Positions 16,481 through 23,911 of a stretch of 64,000 nt of DNA are shown here, piece after piece; position 1 is the first letter of the stretch; the number at the start of each line of letters is the position of its first letter. Below the pieces are notes generated by a model. It did no database searches. It worked only from the letters and a program-made list of their open reading frames with translations, and had not been told where the DNA came from. The stretch lies in NCBI GenBank assembly GCA_040386775.1, contig JAZKEU010000017.1, positions 1-64,000 of the forward strand, given 5' to 3'. The position numbers were made by a program, and so were the translations under genes. The stretch comes from Bdellovibrionota bacterium (GTDB lineage: Bacteria > Bdellovibrionota > Bdellovibrionia > Bdellovibrionales > JAEYZS01).

Positions 16481-16516
16481 ATGTTAAGAGAGGTTTAAAA
16501 AGGATTGGCAGCATAG

Positions 16517-17347
16517 TTAATCAGCAATAAGTTTTTCTATGAAAGTTTTAACGATTGGATCATTGGCCTTTGCGGTGGATACCATGGCTTTGATTTCATA
16601 GGGCCAAACTTTATCTAAAACTACGGATATATTTTTTTTGCTCTCTCTGGTTTCAAAAAGAAAATCGGGAAGAAGCCCTCCGCAAATTCCTTTTTGCACC
16701 CAAGATAAAATGGCGTCCCAACTAGAGATTTCTGCAAATAGAGGCAGCGAATTTCCAAATTTCATTTCAAAAATTGTTTTTAGGTTCTGAACTTCCGGAC
16801 GAGGTTGAGTTACAGCGTATTGGATATTTTTTTTACCCTTGGGCTTCACTAAACAAAAGTGTCCTTTTTTCAGAATGGTATATTTATAACCCGGTAAAAG
16901 ATCTTCTCCCAAGAAAAGTGCGATATCGATTTCTCTATTTATAAGTTTTTGTACGGTCTCTTCGGCTCTGCGCACCTGAATTTTAATTTCTACGTTTTCG
17001 TGCTCTTCTCTAAAACTACGAATTGCTCCATGCAGTTTAAATGCAGCAAGTGTTCTTACGGAGCCAATTCTTAAAGTGCCGTAGAGCTTGCCTTTGCTAT
17101 TGTCTTTTAACATTGAGTAGGTGGTCTCAAGTTTTTCAAAGATGGATTCCGCTTCTTTAATAAGCAAAAGGCCAGAGGATGTCGGCTCTATCTCACGGCG
17201 CTTATGATTTAAAAGAGAGATATTCAAATCCTCTTCCAGCTTCTTAATTGCTTGGCTGATCGCCGGACGGCTAACGTGGTTGAGCTCGGCGGCTTTGGTC
17301 ATGCTCTTTAAGCGACAAGAATCATAGAAATATTTGAGAGAATACAT
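16517..17347 (-). CDS. LysR-family transcriptional regulator
   Basis: The N-terminal winged helix (MYSLKYFYDSCRLKSMTKAA ... SRPAISQAIKKLEEDLNISL) is followed by a periplasmic-binding-type effector domain with LRIGSVRTLAAFKLHGAI. The length (276 residues from 17347) is normal. Two in-frame ATGs (17356 and 17347) are possible; MYSLKYF fits the family start better. The target is unknown, since the nearest upstream gene pair is divergent and codes for a small toxin-antitoxin-like unit. Confidence 0.88.
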   Translation of the reverse strand: MYSLKYFYDSCRLKSMTKAAELNHVSRPAISQAIKKLEEDLNISLLNHKRREIEPTSSGLLLIKEAESIFEKLETTYSMLKDNSKGKLYGTLRIGSVRTLAAFKLHGAIRSFREEHENVEIKIQVRRAEETVQKLINREIDIALFLGEDLLPGYKYTILKKGHFCLVKPKGKKNIQYAVTQPRPEVQNLKTIFEMKFGNSLPLFAEISSWDAILSWVQKGICGGLLPDFLFETRESKKNISVVLDKVWPYEIKAMVSTAKANDPIVKTFIEKLIAD

Positions 17348-17573
17348 GTTAATCATAAGTTACTTTATTAGTTAATTTATTTCATTTTTAATTACAATAA
17401 AAATTTACTAGATTGACCATTACAAATTAATGGGGGAACTAATCTCAATTAAGTCCGAAAAGCGTACCTCTCTGCTGAAATTCGAATAATTCAAGATTTT
17501 AATTGTTTTAAAAGAGTTTGAGGTAAGTCCTGGGATTGCATTCTTTTGGCTCACGAATATGATTTTTCATATA

Positions 17574-17602
17574 TTGACAATATACATATATATACATATA
17601 AT
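17574..17602 (+). promoter_or_regulatory. Consensus sigma-70 promoter of the DUF4160/RHH pair
   Basis: TTGACA at 17574-17579 and TATAAT at 17597-17602 are separated by exactly 17 bases, a perfect consensus, within tandem TATACATA repeats. The expected start site falls near 17609, very close to the GTG at 17615, so the mRNA would be almost leaderless. Confidence 0.6.
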
Positions 17603-17614
17603 GAGGAGAGCGCT

Positions 17615-17863
17615 GTGCCAACAGTATTGAGAATTTTAGAATGTATTTGGATTATTCACACGCGAGATCATGGGTTTCCACATGTAACTATTTATAAAGG
17701 AACTCCAGATAATTTTGAAGCTTGTGCTAAAATCAGGTTAGATAAAATTATAATGATCGAAAATAATGGGTTTTCTGAAAAATCTATTAATACTTTATTA
17801 AAGGCTACAGAACTCTATCAACAAATTTTAATTGAAAAATGGAGAGAATATCATGAAAAATAA
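17615..17863 (+). CDS. DUF4160-family protein, probable toxin-antitoxin component
   Basis: The GTG at 17615, preceded by GAGGAG, gives an 82-residue protein that begins VPTVLRI, the usual start of DUF4160 proteins. An upstream frame to 17546 has no similarity to the family. Typical features are the HVTIYKG segment and the end LIEKWREYHEK. DUF4160 genes often occur in toxin-antitoxin-like pairs. The stop overlaps the next gene start by 11 bases. Which partner is the toxin is not known. Confidence 0.7.
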   Translation: MPTVLRILECIWIIHTRDHGFPHVTIYKGTPDNFEACAKIRLDKIIMIENNGFSEKSINTLLKATELYQQILIEKWREYHEK

Positions 17864-18128
17864 AAAACTAACCAATAGAAAAGTTGAGTTGGAAGGTGAT
17901 TATTTAGAATCTAAAAATGCGAAAATAAAAGTTACGACCTGGGTAGACGGAGATATTGTAATCGAATTAAAAAAAAGGGCTGATGAATCTAAAGGCAAAT
18001 ACCAAACACTTATGAATGAAATATTAAGAGAGTATCTTTTTAATGAGAAATCATCTCATAAGTTAGAAATTGAAAACATTGTTGAGCGAAAGTTAAAAGA
18101 TTTAGGTTTATTGAAGAAAAGAGCATAA
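17853..18128 (+). CDS. Ribbon-helix-helix (BrnA/CopG-like) protein
   Basis: The ATG at 17853 follows GGAGAGAATATC. The protein (91 residues) has a short N-terminal basic stretch, then the RHH-type sequence VTTWVDGDIVIELKKRADE and KYQTLMNEILREYL typical of BrnA-like antitoxins. The C-terminal helix is charged. It likely dimerises, represses the shared promoter and neutralises its partner; this is inferred from family and position. Confidence 0.75.
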   Translation: MKNKKLTNRKVELEGDYLESKNAKIKVTTWVDGDIVIELKKRADESKGKYQTLMNEILREYLFNEKSSHKLEIENIVERKLKDLGLLKKRA

Positions 18129-18136
18129 CATATTTA

Positions 18137-18772
18137 TTACCATTGAATTTGGGACTTCAAATGACTTCCCCATTCTAAGCTTCCGAGATCGCCTCTTTGA
18201 ACAGCGCCGACTCCTTCGGGAGTTCCGGTAAATAGAATGTCGCCTTTTTTGATTTCGAAATATTCGGAAGCATAAGAGAGGCATTCATAAGGATTAAGAG
18301 TCATCTTTTTACCGAAGCTCTTTTGTTTTACTTCTCCGTTTATCGAAAATGAAAATTCCGTGTTTAAAAAGTCTTTAAAATCATTGAGCTCAATCCAAGG
18401 CCCCAGGAGAATAGAGTCTTTAAAGCTTTTCGCCATTTCCCAAGGATGCCCACTTTTTTTGAGGTGGGCTTGTAAGTCCCTCAAGGTCATATCTAGGCCT
18501 AAGGTTACGGCATCAAAATAGCTTTCCGCCTCCTTTGGAGAAATTCTGTGGCAATCCTTTGTTATCCTTAATGCAATTTCGCATTCATGGTGAGTCTGGC
18601 CGTGGCCTTGCGGTAAAGTGGCTTTGATGATTCCATCGTGAGCAGTTTGCTGAATCACAGAAGGTGGTTTAAAGAATATAACGGGCTTATCCGGTATAGA
18701 ATCACCGATCATTTTATTCAGTTCTTTTGCATGCTCTAAATAGTTCTTGCCTATGCAGATGATCTTATCCAT
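18137..18772 (-). CDS. Fumarylacetoacetate hydrolase-family protein
   Basis: The 211-residue protein matches the FAH/YcgM family. N-terminal CIGKNYLEHAKELN, then PVIFFKPPSVI, the metal-binding segment HHECEIALRI, GLDMTLRDLQ and a WEMAKSFKDS segment occur in the usual order. Members cleave or decarboxylate beta-diketo or oxo acids in aromatic-compound degradation. The substrate is not evident. The gene is convergent with the RHH gene and divergent from marC. Confidence 0.88.
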   Translation of the reverse strand: MDKIICIGKNYLEHAKELNKMIGDSIPDKPVIFFKPPSVIQQTAHDGIIKATLPQGHGQTHHECEIALRITKDCHRISPKEAESYFDAVTLGLDMTLRDLQAHLKKSGHPWEMAKSFKDSILLGPWIELNDFKDFLNTEFSFSINGEVKQKSFGKKMTLNPYECLSYASEYFEIKKGDILFTGTPEGVGAVQRGDLGSLEWGSHLKSQIQW

Positions 18773-18871
18773 TTTGGAACCGCCCTTGAAATTAAGTTAG
18801 ACTTTTGTCATGTCTCAATCATCTCATTGAAGAAAACCAAAGATCAATGTATCTTTAATTATCACTTTAGA

Positions 18872-18910
18872 AAAAATCAGGATCAAAAATCAGGATCAAA
18901 AAGTAGGATC
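18872..18910 (+). repeat. Three 13-bp tandem repeats at the marC start
   Basis: AAAAATCAGGATC occurs at 18872-18884 and 18885-18897, then AAAAAGTAGGATC at 18898-18910. The array ends three bases before the ATG at 18914, and the third copy supplies the AGGA ribosome site. Each unit contains an AGGA. Confidence 0.85.
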
Positions 18911-18913
18911 TCC

Positions 18914-19498
18914 ATGGAAATGTTTTTAAAAGCCTTTATGCCACTCTTCTTCGCGATCGATGCGATTGGTATTTTACCTGCATTCATGTCTGTCACTGGC
19001 GACGTTTCTGTAATGCAAAGACGAAAAGTTGTAAACCAAGCGGCAGTAACGGCATTTGGTATCAGCGTATTTTTTATTTTTTTTGGCCAAGCAATTTTTA
19101 AACTTCTTGGAATCACAGTTTATGATTTTAAAGTTGCAGGCGGGATTCTTCTTTTAATTTTTTCTATTCATGACCTTTTATTTGACCAAGGAAACAGAAG
19201 AAAAGCAGGTTCGGACGACACCATTGGAATTGTTCCAATTGGAACTCCGTTGATCATCGGGCCGGGCGCTTTAACAACTCTACTGCTTTTGGTGGATACG
19301 ACAGGTTACACATGGACAATGATGTCCCTCACGCTCAACGTGGCCATCGTGTGGGTGGTGTTTTTCTTCTCTGATAAAGTCATCAAAATCATCACAAAAC
19401 CTGGCGCCATTGCGATTGGGAAGGTTTTTGCCTTATTCTTAGCAGCAATTGCTGTGATGCTCATCAGATCAGGTATTGAACAAATCTTGAAATCTTAA
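18914..19498 (+). CDS. MarC-family membrane protein
   Basis: Start 18914 is chosen because AGGA lies 5 bases upstream and the homologous region starts there (MEMFLKAFMPLFFAIDAIG); the frame extends upstream through the tandem repeats. The 194-residue protein has about six transmembrane helices with the family segments FFAIDAIGILP and VPIGTPLIIGPGALTTLLLL. Function is unknown in the family, despite the historical name. The next gene starts one base after the stop codon. Confidence 0.85.
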   Translation: MEMFLKAFMPLFFAIDAIGILPAFMSVTGDVSVMQRRKVVNQAAVTAFGISVFFIFFGQAIFKLLGITVYDFKVAGGILLLIFSIHDLLFDQGNRRKAGSDDTIGIVPIGTPLIIGPGALTTLLLLVDTTGYTWTMMSLTLNVAIVWVVFFFSDKVIKIITKPGAIAIGKVFALFLAAIAVMLIRSGIEQILKS

Positions 19499-19499
19499 T

Positions 19500-20735
19500 A
19501 TGCTCTCCCTGTTCCGGGGGGATCATTTGAAGTCTTACAAGCATCTCTATTCTGAATCCTTAAAGCATAATGAAATGCATTTTGCAGCTCATTCCCATCA
19601 TCCGTGGCCCGATTGCACTTTGCAGGCTCATATACAATATTGGAAAGACTCGGCCAAATATTTAGATGGAAAGTGGGATCGCATTTTTAGTGAAACTGTA
19701 CCTCAAACTCAAAAGTACATCGCAGAGGTCCTGAATCTTTCAAACCCAGAAATGATTGCCATTGCGCCAAACACTCACGAATTCGTTACGAGATTGTTTT
19801 CTTGTTTTGAAGGAAAAATAAAGGTCTTAACTACGGATTCAGAATTTCATAGCTTTAGAAGACAGCTCCAAAGATTAATAGAGGCCAAGATAGTAGATGC
19901 CACGGTGATTCCTGTAGAGCCATATGATACTTTTGAAAAAAGATGGCGCATAGAAGCGCAAAATAATTATGATATGATTTTTACGAGCCAAGTTTTTTTT
20001 AATTCTGGACTCGCATGTCCAGATTTAAATGATTGGGTTTTTAGTGTCTCTGAAAGCACAATGATCGTGGTTGATGGGTACCATGCTTTTTGTGCAATTC
20101 CTACGGATCTAAAAAAATTTGAAGATCGCATTTTCTATATTGCTGGGGGATACAAATACGCTCAAAGTGGTGAGGGTGTGTGCTTTATGTCTATACCCAA
20201 AACCTCTGAAGCTCGCCCGATGAATACGGGATGGTTTGCCAGTTTTGAAACTTTAAATCAAACTTCCTCTGAAATTGTACAGTATTCCAATTCAGGGATG
20301 CGTTTTTCTGGATCGACGTTTGATGCGTCAGGATGCTATCGTTTTAACTCGGTGATGGAAAATTTAAAAAAAGAAAAACTAGATACCACAGCGATTCACA
20401 TCAGAGTGAATGAAATAAAAAAATACTTTGTAGAAAAATTAAATGCTTTATCATTAAATGAATTGCACACAAAAAATATTGTCAGGGATGCTGAAGGTTT
20501 ACCCGAATCACATTTTCTAACATTTAAAACTTCTCAAGCAAATCATATCGAAGAAATGTTACGGAAAAATCAAATTACAGTGGATTCTAGAGGGGATAGA
20601 CTTCGATTTGGGTTTGGAATTTATCATGATTTACAAGATATAGATCTTTTAACTAAAGAACTCTCTCAAATTTTTAAGAAGACAGACTCTAGGCTGAGTT
20701 CTGATTACGCAGCCAGAGGAGAGGTTGAGCTCTAA
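19500..20735 (+). CDS. Kynureninase-like class V aminotransferase-fold enzyme
   Basis: The 411-residue protein has the class V PLP-dependent fold. The N-terminal part has HFAAHSHHPWPDC, the cofactor region has APNTHEFVTRLFSC and VVDGYHAFCAIP, and the Schiff-base Lys is the one in GGYKYAQSGEG, near residue 219. Kynureninases have a comparable arrangement, and the window also encodes tryptophan 2,3-dioxygenase, but other class V lyases or aminotransferases are equally possible. The start is immediately after marC and the stop overlaps the next ATG by one base (TAATG), so the three genes may be an operon. Confidence 0.65.
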   Translation: MLSLFRGDHLKSYKHLYSESLKHNEMHFAAHSHHPWPDCTLQAHIQYWKDSAKYLDGKWDRIFSETVPQTQKYIAEVLNLSNPEMIAIAPNTHEFVTRLFSCFEGKIKVLTTDSEFHSFRRQLQRLIEAKIVDATVIPVEPYDTFEKRWRIEAQNNYDMIFTSQVFFNSGLACPDLNDWVFSVSESTMIVVDGYHAFCAIPTDLKKFEDRIFYIAGGYKYAQSGEGVCFMSIPKTSEARPMNTGWFASFETLNQTSSEIVQYSNSGMRFSGSTFDASGCYRFNSVMENLKKEKLDTTAIHIRVNEIKKYFVEKLNALSLNELHTKNIVRDAEGLPESHFLTFKTSQANHIEEMLRKNQITVDSRGDRLRFGFGIYHDLQDIDLLTKELSQIFKKTDSRLSSDYAARGEVEL

Positions 20736-21613
20736 TGAAAATTGCAAAAGACATTATGACAAAAAGTCCTTTCTCATTAAAGTCCTCGATGCTTGTGCCC
20801 ACAGCTGTGCAGATGATGATGTCTCATCATATCTCAAGCGCTCCGATTCTCGATTCGAATGATCAGCTTTTGGGTCAAATCTCTGAAATTGAAATTTTAA
20901 AATGTTATATTCAAGTTTCCAGAAAAGGTTATGAGAAAAAAGTCCTATATGATTTCAAAGGATTCTTTTCGAAAGCCTCAACTGTCGACATCAATGACAC
21001 TATTGCTGTGGTGGTAAAGGGAGTTCTCGAATCTCCTTCTCACCGAATTCTAGTTCTTGAAAATAAGAAGCTTGTTGGAATTATCAGTCCTAAAGACATT
21101 TTAAAGTTTCTCGTAGGTGATGACACTAAGTCTGGATCAATGGTTCAAGAATTAAATATTCTTCAAGATAGAATTGAAATTTTAAAAGACCAATTGAAGG
21201 CCACAAAGAGCGAGCTTTCCAATATTGGCGGCATTGTTGAGAAAAGCCCCTTTATGTTTCACTCTGTGAATACCAATGCAGAGATCGTAATTGCCAATGA
21301 AAAACTACACAGTGAACTTGGATACCAGCCTAAAGAACTTATAGGAAAATCCATTTATGATCTTTATGATCCTAGAGAAAAAATGGCTGTCACTGCATCA
21401 CTAAGAGAATTAATGAGCTCCAATAAGAATATAAAGGCTTACACGACTTATTTAAGAAAAAACGGTGAGCCGCTCAGAGTCGAAGTGATGTCGACGGCCA
21501 TTATGAACTCCAAGAATGAATTTGTGGCAACCTCAAGCATTTCTAGAATTTTAGATTCTGATTCACTTTTACGCGCTCTTCATGGTATCTACGAGCCCGA
21601 AGAAGAAGATTAA
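20735..21613 (+). CDS. CBS-PAS sensory protein
   Basis: The 292-residue protein has two CBS domains (about residues 5-55, DIMTKSPFSLK, and 70-130, where the segment VGIISPKDILKFL is typical). A coiled coil (about 135-165) and a PAS domain (about 165-280; NAEIVIANEKLHSELGYQPK ... GKSIYDLYDP) follow. CBS pairs bind adenosyl ligands and PAS domains sense small molecules or redox state. There is no output domain, so it probably acts by protein contact. It overlaps the preceding gene by one base. Confidence 0.85.
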   Translation: MKIAKDIMTKSPFSLKSSMLVPTAVQMMMSHHISSAPILDSNDQLLGQISEIEILKCYIQVSRKGYEKKVLYDFKGFFSKASTVDINDTIAVVVKGVLESPSHRILVLENKKLVGIISPKDILKFLVGDDTKSGSMVQELNILQDRIEILKDQLKATKSELSNIGGIVEKSPFMFHSVNTNAEIVIANEKLHSELGYQPKELIGKSIYDLYDPREKMAVTASLRELMSSNKNIKAYTTYLRKNGEPLRVEVMSTAIMNSKNEFVATSSISRILDSDSLLRALHGIYEPEEED

Positions 21614-21656
21614 AAAAGCTAAGGGATAAAACTCTTGGCGTTCAATCGGGGGTTTT

Positions 21657-22406
21657 ATGAAGTTTTTTATTTTGGTTACTCTTTTATCATTTCAAGTTTC
21701 GGCACAACAAATATCAGCAGAAGGAAATATCCGTACAGTTCTAAATCCACCACAAGCTGGGGAGGTTTTTGTTCCTCCAGGATTTGATGATCTGGACGAA
21801 GCAGAAATTACTTTTGTGAATCATAGCAGAAATTCTTGCTTTATTAAAACTTACTCTCTTCCTCCGCAAGTAGATGAAGCGACGAAGACTATCCGCATTT
21901 CAAATATGTCTTTGATTCTAAAATCAGATTTTTGTAAATCAAGAAATATTGCAACGCCAACAACTCTAAAAGTAGGCGAGTTAAAAGCAGGTTCTTACAA
22001 GGTAGAATTTCAAACTGCTAAGGGAGAATATCAATCTTACGGAGATATCCACATCAGCAAAAGTAAATCTGAAGAAAAAGATGATTTCGAATATGCAGGG
22101 CTAGATGTGAACGAGTTGACCGTGAAAGTGAATAGAGAAACTAAGAAAATCGAATTGAACCTTCCAGGATCTTTCCCGAACGGCTGTTACGCTTTCAAAG
22201 AAATCAAAGTGATTGATGACCGTTCACCAACGGTGATCGAAGTTCTCCCGATCGTCGAGACGGTGACCGATGTTTGCACTCAAGATATTCAATTTTATAA
22301 TAAGCAAGTATTAATCCCATACGATGTATCGACAACAACAAAGAAACTCATTCACATTAGATCCGCGGACGGCGTAGCAATAAACCGTGTTGTAAATCTC
22401 GAATAA
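21657..22406 (+). CDS. Exported protein of unknown function
   Basis: The ATG follows TCGGGGGTTTT. A Sec signal peptide (MKFFILVTLLSFQVSAQQ) precedes about 230 residues in two similar beta-rich halves. Both halves carry a Cys near an aromatic or phenylalanine-rich stretch (SCFIKTYSLPPQVD and GCYAFKEIKVID), suggesting two beta-sandwich repeats. The function is unknown. Confidence 0.75.
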   Translation: MKFFILVTLLSFQVSAQQISAEGNIRTVLNPPQAGEVFVPPGFDDLDEAEITFVNHSRNSCFIKTYSLPPQVDEATKTIRISNMSLILKSDFCKSRNIATPTTLKVGELKAGSYKVEFQTAKGEYQSYGDIHISKSKSEEKDDFEYAGLDVNELTVKVNRETKKIELNLPGSFPNGCYAFKEIKVIDDRSPTVIEVLPIVETVTDVCTQDIQFYNKQVLIPYDVSTTTKKLIHIRSADGVAINRVVNLE

Positions 22407-22417
22407 ATTTGAAATAA

Positions 22418-22450
22418 AAAAAGAGACTAGATTCAAACTAGTCTCTTTTT
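22418..22450. terminator. Bidirectional terminator between convergent genes
   Basis: AAAAAGAGACTAG / CTAGTCTCTTTTT (13 bp) with a 7-nt loop lies between two convergent genes. The A-run and T-run on both sides serve both strands. Confidence 0.9.
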
Positions 22451-22486
22451 CCAATGTTATTCAATTAATATGTATTCAGTAGATTT

Positions 22487-22942
22487 TTAATCCCGGCGAA
22501 CAACGTACACAATGTTGCCTTCAATTGTTTTTTCAGAATTTGGAACCACAACCTGGTTGGTCTTGAAGGTAAAAACTGTAGATCTCACTTCTGTTGGACC
22601 GGCCAATCCAGCTTCTGTTGTTTTGTATCCACTATCTTTTATAGTGAGAGAGCAATCCATAGCACTGCTTCCTAGGACATCTTTTGGCGTAGAATCAGTG
22701 CATTTGCTAGAAATATCTATCAGTACTTTGTTTTCACTATCGCCCAATGTTGTTGAGGCTAAAGTCTTTGACAGAATAGCAGAGAGGTTTTTTTCATCCG
22801 TGTTGAAGTCTTGATCTACAACTGTAACTGAAGCTGAGTTATCCAATAGAAGTTTAAGAAGCTCTGATGTGAGTTTGAGTTTTTCGTTAGCGAATGCAGA
22901 AGTTGAGAGTGTGAAGGTAAGAAGGAAAGTTACTAATTTCAT
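22487..22942 (-). CDS. Exported protein of unknown function
   Basis: The ATG at 22942 follows a good GGAGG ribosome site; a longer frame from 22990 is less likely. The 151-residue product has a signal peptide (MKLVTFLLTFTLSTSAFA) and a mature part with two Cys (SSKCTDS, AMDCSL). It lacks recognisable motifs. It converges with the preceding exported-protein gene and shares its terminator. Confidence 0.75.
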   Translation of the reverse strand: MKLVTFLLTFTLSTSAFANEKLKLTSELLKLLLDNSASVTVVDQDFNTDEKNLSAILSKTLASTTLGDSENKVLIDISSKCTDSTPKDVLGSSAMDCSLTIKDSGYKTTEAGLAGPTEVRSTVFTFKTNQVVVPNSEKTIEGNIVYVVRRD

Positions 22943-23112
22943 GGCGCCTCCGGTTTGTCTATAATTGATATAGATTTGTTCGTGGCTCATTATTTACTGC
23001 ATTTCCCTTAAACTGTACATTGGAGAATTAGGAAAAAACTCCCACTTATGCCTTTATGATTGAAATAGGCCAAAAAAAGACGTATTTATGTACCTCTTAC
23101 AAAAGGTGATCT

Positions 23113-23733
23113 ATGAAAGTTGAAATTATTGATATTGGCCAGCCTGAATTTCGCAAATTTACGTTTGATCAAACGATCTCAAAGACAGAAGTCGAATATC
23201 CTTCATCGACCCAAGCTGAAAGATCACCCTTGGCCAATAAGATCTTTGGTTTCCCATGGACAGAGCAAGTTACGGTGGGAACTGACCATGTGGTCGTAAA
23301 GAAACAAGATTGGGTAGATTGGGAAATGCTCGCAGAACCTCTTGCCGGTCTCATCAAAGAACATTTCGATATGCTTAAAAGCGATGGAGTTCAAGATTTC
23401 GAAGAAAATCCTCCATTAAAGACGGTAGATCCAACTAAAACTGCTGAAGAACTAAGCTCTAGTTTGGCTCAAAATCCCTTTGCAGCCCAAGTGCAGAAGG
23501 TTCTTGATAGCGACATCAATCCTATGGTTGCAAGTCATGGCGGTAAAGTGAGCCTGGTTGACCTTACTCAAGATACAGTTTACGTGAAATTAGAAGGCGG
23601 TTGCCAAGGCTGTTCTTCGTCTCAAGCGACTCTGAAGCAAGGTGTGGAAATCGCGATCAAACGCGCATTGCCATCGATTCAAAATGTTATTGATGTCACT
23701 GATCACGCATCAGGCCACAATCCCTACATGTGA
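23113..23733 (+). CDS. Nfu-type Fe-S cluster scaffold protein
   Basis: The protein (206 residues) has the two-domain layout of Nfu/NifU-like proteins. The N-terminal Nfu_N domain contains FKFTFDQ-type strands and SPLANKIFGFPWTEQVTVG. The C-terminal NifU domain has the cluster-binding CxxC (GGCQGCSSS, Cys164 and Cys167). It carries Fe-S clusters to apo-enzymes such as aconitase, which is encoded 8 kb away. No isc genes are adjacent. Confidence 0.9.
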   Translation: MKVEIIDIGQPEFRKFTFDQTISKTEVEYPSSTQAERSPLANKIFGFPWTEQVTVGTDHVVVKKQDWVDWEMLAEPLAGLIKEHFDMLKSDGVQDFEENPPLKTVDPTKTAEELSSSLAQNPFAAQVQKVLDSDINPMVASHGGKVSLVDLTQDTVYVKLEGGCQGCSSSQATLKQGVEIAIKRALPSIQNVIDVTDHASGHNPYM

Positions 23734-23911
23734 TGGTCTCTCTGCTTCAATACTAAAGTCTCACCCAATCTGATTCCAATTTGGGTCTAAAATATTTTTA
23801 GTTTTAGTCTAAGGTCGTCATGCCCACATTTACAATTGTTGGCAGTTCAGTTATGCCTTAAGATCTTAATAGTATTGATCTTTACTCACAATCAAACAGG
23901 ATATCGACGCT

